Shown: in pieces, positions 34,357 to 44,129 of the stretch
How the letters are laid out: each line of letters begins with the position of its first letter
Numbering within the stretch: the first letter of the stretch is position 1
NCBI GenBank assembly: GCA_034008185.1
Contig: CM067085.1
Location: 78,728,275-78,792,274 of the forward strand
DNA from: Gorsachius magnificus
Taxonomy: Eukaryota; Chordata; Aves; Pelecaniformes; Ardeidae
Direction: 5' to 3'
Length of the DNA stretch: 64,000 bases
The notes under the pieces: model-generated
Seen by the model: the letters and a program-made list of their open reading frames with translations, nothing else
Databases searched by the model: none
What the model was told of the DNA's origin: nothing
Position numbers and translations under genes: made by a program

Positions 34357-34474
34357 GAGGAATCTGTTGCTGCGTGTGACATCTCTCGCAAGCTCCCAGA
34401 GAGAATTGATGGAGCGTACAGCTAGGGAATAGGATGCCAGAGAAGCACAGAGGAAGAAACCAGGCGATCGGCAG
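34357..34474 (+). ncRNA. MIR137HG: candidate 118-nt exon upstream of miR-137
   Basis: The acceptor CATCTCTTTTACAG (AG at 34355-34356) and donor CGGCAG/GTAAAC (GT at 34475-34476) are both strong on the + strand. With the donor at 34211 and the next acceptor at 34608-34609 it gives introns of 146 and 135 bp. No conserved protein frame. It fits a spliced MIR137 host lncRNA; confirmation would need RNA evidence. Confidence 0.45.
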
Positions 34475-34730
34475 GTAAACTCAACCTTACTTTGATTTAT
34501 TTCCTTTCACCTCGCCTGCAAGACCTCGCCCGCTCCAGCCCGGCAGCGGGCGAGCCGAGGGACCGCTCGCTGCCCGTTAAACGCCCGCTCCTCTCCTTTG
34601 CCTCCGCAGGATGGGGAGGTTCGGCGTCCGTTGGATATGGGGCAAGATCACCCGGCCAACCCTTGTTGGATTCTCCTTCTTCTAGAGGGGAATTATAGTT
34701 ATGGATTTATTGTCCCGGTGCGGCGCTTCC

Positions 34731-34766
34731 ACCACCACCACCACCACCACCACCACCACCACCACC
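34731..34766 (+). repeat. (ACC)12 microsatellite at 5' base of pre-miR-137
   Basis: Twelve perfect ACC units end exactly one base before the segment aligning with the first base of the human 102-nt precursor. The human gene carries a polymorphic 15-bp VNTR at the same relative position, with a different sequence. Perfect units imply recent slippage, so length is probably polymorphic. It would lie in the 5' flank of the primary transcript, where Microprocessor recognises the stem base. Confidence 0.97.
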
Positions 34767-34868
34767 AGCTTTCTGACTCTCTTCGGTGACGGGTATTCTT
34801 GGGTGGATAATACGGATTACGTTGTTATTGCTTAAGAATACGCGTAGTCGAGGAGAGTACCGGCGGCG
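34767..34868 (+). ncRNA. MIR137: microRNA precursor miR-137
   Basis: Recognised by sequence: the 3p mature arm at 34825-34847 starts TTATTGCTTAAG (seed TATTGCT) and ends ACGCGTAG, and the 5p arm at 34789-34811 starts ACGGGTATTC. The loop is 34812-34824. From CTGACTCTC (34773) to GAGAGTACC (34861) I see no difference from the human hairpin as I know it; only the outer base differs. The stem pairs CTCTCTTCG with CGAGGAGAG below the mature duplex. miR-137 is a neuron-enriched regulator of neural differentiation and synaptic genes. The hairpin lies between a 5' (ACC)12 and a 3' (GGCA)4 repeat, inside CpG-rich DNA, on the strand of the predicted host exons. Identification is essentially certain; precise Drosha ends are inferred by homology. 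Confidence 0.98.
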
Positions 34869-35400
34869 GGCAGGCAGGCAGGCAGCGCGACCGCCCCCAG
34901 CCCCCCGGCTGGCTCCTCACCGCCTCTGGTCGCCAAGGTAGCACCTTTTCCATCTTTTTCCTACGCTTTGCACTGGTTCACCCTGTCCGTGCCGCTGCCC
35001 GGGCGGGGGGAGGACGGGGGCGGGGGGGGGGGCACGCGTGTCTGTGTGCGGGGGGGCAAGCGCCGGGCTGGGGCGGGGGGGTGGGGGCAGGGAAAGCCTT
35101 GCCGAGCCTCGCAGGGGCAACGCCGCGGGGGGCCGGGGGCTGCGCCGGGGCCGGGGGGGAGGTGCTCGCCCGGCCCCAACCCCCGGGGCCGCGCCGCTCC
35201 GGCGGGGATGGAGGGGGGCACCGCGGCGGGGAGGGGGGCGCCGGGGGCCGGACGGGGCCCCCGGCCGGGGGTGCCGGCCCCCCCCGGGGGCCCCCGCCCC
35301 GGCGCCGGGGGCCGGCCGTCGCTCCAGGGGGTGTGCCCCTCTCGCCCCCTCCCCCCCCCGCCCCCCCCCCCCCCCCTTGCCCCCTTACCCTCGCCCCACG
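34855..35400. promoter_or_regulatory. CpG island 4, downstream of miR-137
   Basis: Extremely GC-rich with long G and C runs (35010-35032, 35350-35377) and many CpGs. The + strand is G-rich at 34995-35100 and at 35120-35290 (mixed). The overlapping long frames on both strands are Gly/Pro/Arg-rich composition artefacts. It forms one CpG-rich unit with the hairpin. Confidence 0.65.
34869..34884 (+). repeat. (GGCA)4 at 3' base of pre-miR-137
   Basis: Four GGCA units directly follow the hairpin, preceded by CGGCGGCGG. Together with (ACC)12 upstream, both flanks of the precursor are simple-sequence. Confidence 0.9.
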
Positions 35401-36464
35401 GTACCAGCCGGGGGGAGGGCAGGATGAAGAGCCAGCCCACCTCCCCACCAGCCCAGCTCGGCAGGTCGGGATGCACCCAGCCAAACGCAGAGCTCGCCAG
35501 CCTCTGAGGCCCCAGGGCCAGGGCCAAGGGGTTGTTTCCCCCCTTGAAGCTCAGGTGGTGGCTGCTTACCCCCCACACCCCCCCCAAGAGCTCAGGACCC
35601 CCCAAATGCTTCTTGCAGTGGTGCAGGTGGGAGACACAACCAAGGGAGTGTTGATTCCCATCACTGGCCAAGCCATGCCCCATCTCTTTCACACGGAAGG
35701 AGAGGCGCATCTGTCCCTCTCTCCAATCTCAGCAGCAGGGCACGGGCTGTGGTTAAAAGCCTGGGCAGCCCTTCAGATGCTGTGCTGAGGAAAACCCAGG
35801 CAGAGCATTCCTACTGCAGGTCTTTTCTCCCCTGCTCCTCTGCCCCCAAGACGGGCAGAGGTGAGGAGCGGGGTGTGATCATCGCTATGCTTCCCCATTC
35901 AAGACCTCTCCGCGCGCCCGGATGATCCCAGGTCTTGTTGCCACGTAGCCACAATTGTGAGACCAGGTTTCAGCCTGAAGTGAATTAGATCAGAAGCCAT
36001 TTTAAAGCAAGACCAAGAGTACTGTGATGAGATAGCCTTTTTGAATGAATCCTTCCCCAAGCTCAGCTATGATGAGGCCAAGAATGATTTTTAACATGGA
36101 CGAGCCAGACGTGGGGGGATCGTTAAGTTGTGAGTGCGAGGCGGGATGATGGAGAAGGTCTTTCTCTCTGTCTCTTAGCGATTGAAAGGCCAGCTACGTT
36201 CTGCTTAATTATTGCCAACAACTGCCAAAGGAATTTTACTCTGTTGCTTTCGGTAGCGAGTGGAACGCTCGTCGTTACACAGGCGTGTGGATCTGTTATT
36301 CTTTAGACACATCTTTGATGCTAGCACCCTGATACTCGTGTTTCTCTAATACCACTTGAAAGCAGATTTTTTTTTTTCCTTGTAGTTTAGTATGTTCAAC
36401 AGCCTCAGAAATAACATTAAATTATGCTTTAAAAAGACATGATCAGCTGCTAAACCATAGGCAG
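35401..36464. other. non-coding DNA downstream of miR-137
   Basis: Mixed GC falling to AT-rich. I looked for a mir-2682-like hairpin, which in human lies within about 1 kb downstream of mir-137, and did not find one. No exon recognised. Confidence 0.4.
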
Positions 36465-36473
36465 TTCAGCACC
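36465..36473 (+). promoter_or_regulatory. RE1 left half-site
   Basis: A perfect TTCAGCACC. Three bases later GCACAGCCAC matches 7 of 10 bases of the right half, but the spacing is off by one from canonical. It is most safely called a half-site. Confidence 0.25.
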
Positions 36474-39400
36474 GTAGCACAGCCACGTTCACGAGGGCTG
36501 CAGGAACAGCGATGGCAACGCTATTTGAAACACCCAGGCTTGTATTACAAACCTTCCTCTGATCTGAGCTTTTAGTTGACATTTTCCCTCAAGTCATGAC
36601 TTCGAGTATTATCAGGAGTTCCCGTGTCATCACGGAAAGGCTGTGGGTTTGTTTGCTCTTTGCTTGGTTGAGTGTCTCGTGCAGTAGGGATCGGGCTGGT
36701 ACCCATCAATACAAGCGTAGCAAAATGTTCCTTTATGCCCGGGTTCTTCGAGTTGCTTTCTGTTTAGCATGATGAGCTGGTTTTGCTGAATAATGCCTTA
36801 ATGACAGGGCTGATGCATTTTTAATGCACGTACTCTTTGTCATTGTCAAAATTAACATTTTGATGATTGTAGATTTCTTCTCTCTAAAATCTTTGGGGAA
36901 TTGCTCTGCTATGTGGGTTGAAAGAGTGAAACTGTAAGGTCCGAGTGGAGAAATACGGGGTATGCTCGCCGAAAGAATTCTAGAATGTCGTGTAAAGGCT
37001 CGAGAGCGTAAGGGCTCTTAGAATGGTGTTTCCCAACAGCACGATCTCGGAGAGGCTCTCCCCGTTCGTTAGCGGTTCCCGGGGTCTGTCACGTACGTCT
37101 AGGGAAGGACAGAAGCAGTCGTTTCTGAATAACAGATCCCGAAGACGAGACTATTTATACCGTGGGCCTGATCCCGGGAATGCATGTAGCTTCCACGGGA
37201 CTGCTTAACTGCAAGGTTGCTTATGTTAAATCCAAAATATTTCGGGCCAAATCCTGCCATTCAATGCAATAGCAAAGCCCCCATTGATTTCACTGCGGGA
37301 AAGATTACACCCCTAGCGAAAGAGATCTTTACAACACCGCGCTTCCTATTTTCTTGCTTTAGAAATCGCGAATCCTGTGTGCTAAAAAAACCAAGTCTTA
37401 AGCCCCCCCTGCCTCTCATAGTCTAATGATCTTTTATTAACAGCAAAATTATCCTAAAAGGCTATAGTGCAACATAATGAGAAATTGCTTTACAAATAAA
37501 GGTTTTTAATTGTACCAGTACGAGTATTTTCTAAGACCACATTTTAGAAAGAGGTTTGTGGCAGCACCAACCGCGTGTTAACAGCTGTTTTGGCGAATGC
37601 ATATTTAATTAATTTAGAATACTAAATTTCTGTTCTAAAATTGTTTTTGTAATCTGCATCCTGGTAGAACATTTAATAAAGAATTAGCCCCGAAGTAATT
37701 ACTTGAACTTAGCCTTTTTTTAAAGGCCATAATCCTCTGAAGATTTATATCTCTGGGTAATTTTATCTGCTGGAGTAGCCTCAAAGGCTGCTCCCCTAGG
37801 TAAGTGTCGTGCCCAGGGCCCCCGTAGCGGCATAGCCAGCGGATGGAGGAGCGGACCCTGGGGTGGCAGCTGCCCCGGCACGGAGCGGGGTGCCACAGGG
37901 CCCCCCGGCACAGCCACCCGTCGTGCCGGCTGCTCCGTGCCGGGGAGAAGGGGACTGCTGGGGCCTTCCCGGAGCAGGGGGCTGCCGAAAGGGCTGCGCC
38001 CCCGAGCACCACGGGCACGGCGTGCCCCGCAGCGGGAGTGGGAGAAGGCAGGGTAGCTTTGGTCCCTGTTGCCCTGCGCAGGGAGGGGATCAGCCCGGCT
38101 CTGCCTACAACAGGAGGCATCACTTGGCCATACCCTAAATTAAGTGATGGGGGCTGCCATTGGATTTCAGGTGCTCCTTCCAAAAATCTTTAAGCCTACA
38201 GCCCTTCTATACGTACGTGTCTCCGGATGGAACGAATATACCTAGAGCTAGGCGCGCACGTATGGGCACACAGCTCTCTGAAGGGAGGCTGCAGCGTAAT
38301 ACGAAAAGCCCCGCTCCCCCAGGCCCAGCAGAGCCACGGCTGCCGCTCCCCGCCGCAGGGGCCCCGCCGGCGCAGGGCGTTATTTATGACCCGGGGGGTG
38401 TGCGTGTGTGTGTGTGATGCCTCTCCCTGCCTGCAAATCCACCTAAAGGGAACACACACGCTGCTGCATGGAGCTATGACCGGTTACGCAGACGCCTTTC
38501 CTTGGGGTCAGTTTGGCTTGCTTTCTGCTTTTAAGACGACATCTGGTTTGGAGGGGCGCGTGAGATTTCTCCCCGTAACAGGTTATTGCCTTTCGTGCCT
38601 GTTTAGGTGGCTTCTAGCATCCATAGGGTTTTCTTAAGGAAACTGGGAACAACTATACCATTACAGCCACGCAGCTATGCGCGTACTTTGCAGCTGTACG
38701 AACAAGCTGGGTTCTTGGGTTTTTTTCTCTGGGTTTTTACATCACACTAGAAACAATGTATACAACTGGATTTTTATGCGGGTTTTGGTTTGGTTTTTTT
38801 TTTTAATAAATAGCATCTTTACATACACAAAAGGCTTTTTCTTCTCTTCCTTTTAAAAGATTACTATTTTTCTGAAAAGCATCCCCCTTCCCCCCCCCCA
38901 AGTATTACCCTTACACCACTGAGTGCTGTAAAGGTAAATCATAACGCTCATTATTAATAATCACACATTTTTTACCAGATTCAGCAACTGCCTCCTGAAA
39001 GCTTTAATGGTGGAAACATTTCCTGGGCTAACGCCCATGATGCTCGCATGATTTTTATTGCTATCGTTTAGTAACCAAATGGCTCAAAAAAAATCAAAGG
39101 ACTTGATTTAGCCCATACCTGCAATGCATGGAGCTATTTATAAATGCCAGCTGGACAATAACAATGACTCAAAAGAAATTTAAATGGCAGGCCAGAAATA
39201 AGAAGTCTAAAAGTGAAAAGCCAAGCCAGAATTCATAGAGGTGATGGGAAGAGTCTGACATCGAAGGAGAGAGAGGATCCTAAGGAAGGTAAAGAGAAGA
39301 GGCCTGGCGGTGATGGTAGAGGGTAGATGTGCCGCGGCTCTGCCGAGCCGGAGGGCAGATGGGGGGAGAGGCACCAGGGACGGCAGGCGAGGAGGTAGTG

Positions 39401-39603
39401 CAGCGGGGCGCTGGGAGAATGTGCCAGAAGTGTGGGAACCGGAGCCAGAACATCGCACACCTTCGGTAGCGTACGTTCTGGAAAACCAGCATCTCGTTAA
39501 AAGCAGCCAACAGAAAATCAGGTGAAACGTTCCAGAAACTAGAGGGGTTGATTGATGGGAAAAATAAGAGCCCTGACTACATAGCTGAAAGGAGTTGGGT
39601 TTT
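36474..39603. other. unique non-coding DNA
   Basis: AT-rich, repeat-poor to about 37780, then GC-rich patches at 37800-38070 and 38280-38420 with a short GT run at 38399-38417. The segment at about 37240-37310 (CCCCCATTGATTTCACTG) and another at 39750-39795 (CCATTGATTTCAGTGGGGCC) share a motif seen in old amniote repeats; copy identity is uncertain. No coding exon. Confidence 0.4.
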
Positions 39604-39660
39604 TATATATATATATATATGTGTGTGTGCGTGTGTGCGCGCGTGTGTGTGTGTGTATGT
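39604..39660. repeat. compound (TA)n(TG)n microsatellite
   Basis: TA repeat from 39604 to about 39620, followed by about 40 bp of TG with CG interruptions. The alternating purine-pyrimidine tract can adopt Z-DNA. Confidence 0.95.
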
Positions 39661-41386
39661 GAATATACCTACCTTGCCAAAATTACATAATGAGGCCCCT
39701 ATAGACAAATGAAACGAGTATCCTGCTTTTGAAATTGTTCTCCTACAGAAACCAGTGGGAATTTTCCATTGATTTCAGTGGGGCCAGAATTTCTCTGGTC
39801 TGCAGGAAAGCGATGTAGCCCGCTGCGTGCAAATAAACCTAGGAGCTACGCAGGGAGAAAACGCAGCATGGCCATCGAGGAACGCTTCCTTTCAGTGAAC
39901 CCCAAACCTCTCCAGCCAGGGGGGATGGGGGATGATAGAAAGTGACGGAGCAACCTCCAGGCAGGAAAGCTCTTGCCTGGGAGATATCAGATTGGCTTGG
40001 CCAAGACACGGCGGGCAGCGGTCACCCTACGAGGGCTGGAGAGCCACCTGGGGGGACCTTCTGGCCTCTGACGCCTGCGCTAGACCTCCATGGGGCTGAA
40101 ATGGCTCTGGTAATTCCCCAGGACTTCATACCGCTAGAAAGAAAGAGGTAGGCCCATGAGAGGCTCCTTAAACTTTCCAAGCTACTCTCTCAGCGTATTT
40201 CAGATTAAGGCAAACTTAATCTTCTCTCTGTTTCAAGTTGTCACCACGGCATCATTCTGTATCGGTTCATCCGAGTCGTATGTAATGTACACCCCTTTCA
40301 TGTTATTACATTAGGCATGAAATGTTGGAAAAATATAGCCAACTTCTCCTTAATTTTAAGAACTGCTGATTCATAACCTTGTTTGGGATATTAGCAGTCA
40401 TCTTACTAAGTCAGGACAATATCGCAAAGTTTATTAATGTTCACAGGTCAAGCCTATCTTTTAAATCAGTGAAAATCAATGACAAAGCCATCACCATGGG
40501 ATTGGGCTTCTCTAATTGGAGAAAGAGGGACATTCTGAACCAGAACTGCACAGCAGTTGATTGTGCAGCCTGTTACCAAAAAAAGAACCATCTCCCTGCA
40601 TCTTACAGAGGCATTTACATAGATAATGTAGATTTCCTATGACGTCTTTTAGATTATCTGGTAGCAGTAGCTTTGCAAGTATTCCCATTCTCCTAACAAG
40701 AAGTTGATGGAAAACTCAAATAAAAAGGCGTCACTGTAATTACTGCATTATAGAGGATTTTTTTTGAGTTAGGTGGGAAATAATAAGAGCAAGGAGGCTT
40801 GATGCATTAATGCTTCGCACCATCTGGAAACTCATCCTTTAACAATCATCCTTCAGGAGATAACTTACCTGGTGGCTCCAAGAAAATGTAGAGCAGTATT
40901 ACCTCTTCGTCACATTGCCAGAAACCTTCATCCGAAATCCAGAATGACACAGTTGAATGCCTGCTGTTTCACTGGAGCAATAGTCATTACAGACTCATTG
41001 CTCTGGTCTTTAAAAATGACCACTACAGGGAGAAATCATTTCTTGTTCCCCTACTTCCCTTCCTCCACCGCCTGGCTGCCCCCCTTCCTGTTTATGATAC
41101 ATGCAGAAGGTTTCAGGGGAGTAAGGGGTTTTTCTTTCGCAACCATGTTTTATTTTAGAAATGTCAAGATCATTTAATTTCCTGATTTTTTTTCTGAATG
41201 TCTCGAACTATAGAGAAGAGCCGTGGAAACTTTCTCAGACCTCCCTTTAAGAAGCGGTGGGGTTTTCCATTTTTAAGAGAGAGACCTTTCTCCCCACATG
41301 TTTGCCGGGGGTCCAAGTTACCCGGAGGACCATAACATTAATTACTTTCAAGGTTTCGGTACGATCCTTTTCTTTTTGACTGTGCA
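39661..41386. other. unique non-coding DNA
   Basis: AT-rich with no repeat recognised and no exon supported. Confidence 0.4.
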
Positions 41387-41443
41387 TGACGTACCGGCCT
41401 TTGTTGTGTTATGACATCACGTGGCTGTCGTACACGTGACGCC
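41387..41443. promoter_or_regulatory. CRE / double E-box cluster
   Basis: Within 57 bp: TGACGTA (41387-41393), TGACATCA (41412-41419), CACGTG (41418-41423), CACGTG (41433-41438) and TGACGCC (41437-41443). The two E-boxes are 15 bp apart and each overlaps a CRE-like half, giving a bZIP/bHLH-ZIP composite. Such a cluster is unusual in this AT-rich stretch and suggests an enhancer or small promoter. Confidence 0.4.
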
Positions 41444-44024
41444 ATAAAGCCGTTTGCCTTCAGCCATTCACACAGGTGGAAACAGGCTCTGCAAGCCCCG
41501 CCGGAGGATGCAGGGAACCCAACCGCTCCCGTTTGCTCTCCCTGTTGAGGTGCTCGCCATCTCTGGGTTACGCAGGTTCTTCGGGGCGAAGGATGCAGGC
41601 CCAGTCCAGACCATTCGAGCTGAAACCAGACGTGTTTAATTTTCATTTTCCGGAGCCGCAGTGAGTCAGCGCTGCTCGCTCTGCTCCAGCCTCCCCAGTA
41701 CAGCGGGAGGAAAAACTCCAGCAAGGGGAAGGAGGCTGAACAGGGCATCATGCGAAATCCAAGGAAAGCAAACCAAAGAAATCAATCCCCCCCGCCCAAG
41801 AAAAAAACTTAGCTGAAGCTTTTATGTTTTAATTTTTACCAAATGCCACTCTATTGAAAGTATTCTGCATTTCTTGGATGCAAAACCTAAATACATGCCC
41901 CGTAGAGAGGCTCAGAATAATGGCTCTGCTTTCTCTAATAAAATCTCTCTTCTGCGATTAACTCCAGAGCTAGCAGTAAGGGCAGTATTTCATTTCATAG
42001 AAGTCAGCTCACGCTGACAAGGGTTTGGCCTCCTTAGTGATGGGCCGTTTGCTGCTCAGAAGTGTGAGGAATGGCTTTCTGAAATATCGATAGCTCGCCT
42101 TTGCTAGAGTTCGTGATCAAATTTAGCTGGCAAGTAGCAATGTGCTCCGGCACCTGGTCCGAAGGGCCGGGAGGCTTGGGCCTTGGGCCAGCCGCTAGGG
42201 CTCGCTTTTTAAATCAGAGGCTAACGCTGCCATTAGTGTAAATCAGTGGTTTATAATAACATCAGATGAGGTTTGTGTCAGAGTAGCCCGGACTACAGCC
42301 CGCCCTTGGGATTTGAAAAGGAATAGAAAAATTAGACTGAGACCATTAGTATTCTGCCCTCGTTTGGGTTTGGTGTGCGCACGTGTAAACGCGCCTGTGC
42401 ACACATGCGCACGCACGCGGGGCGGCGTTTCATTCCCGTGGCCTCTCCCCGTGGCCGCGTGGCTACAACAAGGACCTAAGAGCACGAAGCCTTCATCCTG
42501 GTGTGGCTTGACTGACGTCTGCAGAGATCTCACATAAAGGCTGTGGGATCCCGCTTTTCATCCGTAAAAGGAAAGCAGGCGAGCTTCATCCCCGGCTAGA
42601 CCCTCGGCAGAGTGTACATCAATAATGAGGCAGCATCTATTTATACATCGCTCGCTGGAAGTGACTGGATTCAGGCAGAAGTTGGTGAGGCAGCCTGAGC
42701 TCCACCAGCCTCCGTGGCGTGTATTGTTAGCAGCCGGGATGACTCCTCAGGCAAACGGGCAAGAGAGGCACGATTTGGAGCCTACTGCACCCCGGGGAGG
42801 AACATCAGCTTTGGCACTCGGCAGGTTGGTGTCAGAGACCGCCTGCGATGGCTCTGCCAGGAGGAGGGATGGATGGAGGAGAGATGGTCGCAAGGGCAGG
42901 GGGGCAAGAGCGCAGCCCCATGGCTGCTCCTTGGGAAGTGGCATGCTGACCTGGGCTTGCCTGCAGGGTGAGAGCTCCCTGCCTTTCTTCACGAGAGAAG
43001 GACCAAGAGGGGGTGGGAGGAAGGTAGATGCCTTCTTGCCATGTCACTGCTGAAGGTTTTCAACAGTCTTTCTTCTTTACCTATAAAAAAGAGATGCAGT
43101 AGAAAAGCCCCATCCAGCATTACGACGTTGGGTTAGGTCAGTCCATGGGCTGGTGGTCTAGGGACGAGGCTGAGGTCCCGCGCCAACACGTGCCTGTGAC
43201 AACGAAAACTTGCTGGTCTATGCGATGTTTAGCATAAAGAAGGTGCTCAAAACCCCTTAGCAAAGCAAAATCCAGGCAGTGCTTTTGCTCCATGTCCTTT
43301 TTTACTCCCCCTTTCCTCTGTGGCTCTTGTGTACTTTGCCCATATGCTCTGAAGCGATTTTGTTTTCACTTTTATGTGTGTTTTATGTAAATGAGAAGAA
43401 TCAAGCTCCTCGGCTTGCTAAATTATAAATTGAGTGGAAATTGGCTGACTCTCTTTAGACGACGTCTATAAGTTATACAAAATGAAAGTAATCAAGCTGA
43501 GCAGGCTGGGCTGGGGAGGGAAAACACGTCAAGAGCGCGGGCCACGTGAGCCGCGTCCGCGCGTCCCCGTGTGCTGCTGATTGCCTTCGCAGCCTTGAAT
43601 AGCTCTTTCCTCTAAAGTGCCGGTCTAACTCCTTTTAGACCATTTGCCGAGATGCAGGTTTATTGCCTCCTTTGGTAGTTTGCTCAGCATATTCATTATG
43701 CCTTGTATAAATGAACTGCTCTTAAACGCTTGTTTCCACTCTCTTGCTTTAGGACCGGAGTAGATCCAGACTGCCTCCTCTGGGAGCGCTGATTCATTTT
43801 GTTTCCCTTCTTCCCCTTCTAAGTCAAAACGCTTGTTGGTTTTAGTGTCTGTCTCTTTGGCTTACTCCCCGCTTCGGCTCCACTTCCCCTATCCCACGCT
43901 AATTTTCGTATGCTTGAGTTTTGCCCTGGGTTGTCTTTTCCTTAGTAGCCCACCGCAACCCCACACGGTAGGACCATGGTGTAAGAGCTGGAGTCCGGCA
44001 GCCTGAGAAGTGCTGCCAAGAGGG
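41444..44024. other. unique non-coding DNA
   Basis: Includes an alternating purine-pyrimidine stretch at 42376-42420 and a CACGTG in CpG-rich context near 43545. No exon or CR1 found. Confidence 0.4.
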
Positions 44025-44129
44025 CAAGGGAATCAGCTGGGAGGACAAGGGAATCATCTAGGAGAGCAAGGGAATTGGCTGGGAGGACAAGGGAATCATC
44101 TGGGAGGTCAAGGGAATTGGCTGGCTCCT
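44025..44129. repeat. 21-bp minisatellite, 5 copies
   Basis: CAAGGGAAT-led units begin at 44025, 44046, 44067, 44088 and 44109. Units alternate between two variants (ATC..CTGGGAGG and TTGGCTGGGAGG types), which suggests duplication of a dimer. The heptapeptide frame is a period artefact. Confidence 0.92.

Larger units (their letters stand above)
34610..34937 (+). ncRNA. MIR137HG: candidate exon carrying pre-miR-137
   Basis: The acceptor CTCCTTTGCCTCCGCAG-type tract (AG at 34608-34609) begins an exon that would contain the (ACC)12 repeat and the whole miR-137 hairpin. A plausible donor AAG/GTAGCA ends it at 34937, though the exon could also run on to an unseen polyadenylation site. An exonic location means cropping by Drosha would destroy the spliced host RNA, so hairpin release and host splicing compete. 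The 12-His frame here is simply the repeat read in one phase. Confidence 0.4.

Noticed and set aside
34598..34789. Open frame encoding twelve consecutive histidines
   Set aside because: It is the (ACC)12 microsatellite read in one phase and it overlaps the miR-137 hairpin; no domain or conserved start.
34961..35788. Overlapping 235-249 codon frames downstream of miR-137
   Set aside because: Same cause: GC homopolymers and low stop density; no family resemblance.
35500..35800. A mir-2682 orthologue downstream of mir-137
   Set aside because: The stretch has only loose resemblance to the human arms (a CTTCAG..GCTG fragment near 35774) and no convincing hairpin.
36465..36486. Complete canonical RE1
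   Set aside because: The left half is perfect but the right half matches only 7 of 10 bases with spacing off by one; kept as a half-site only.
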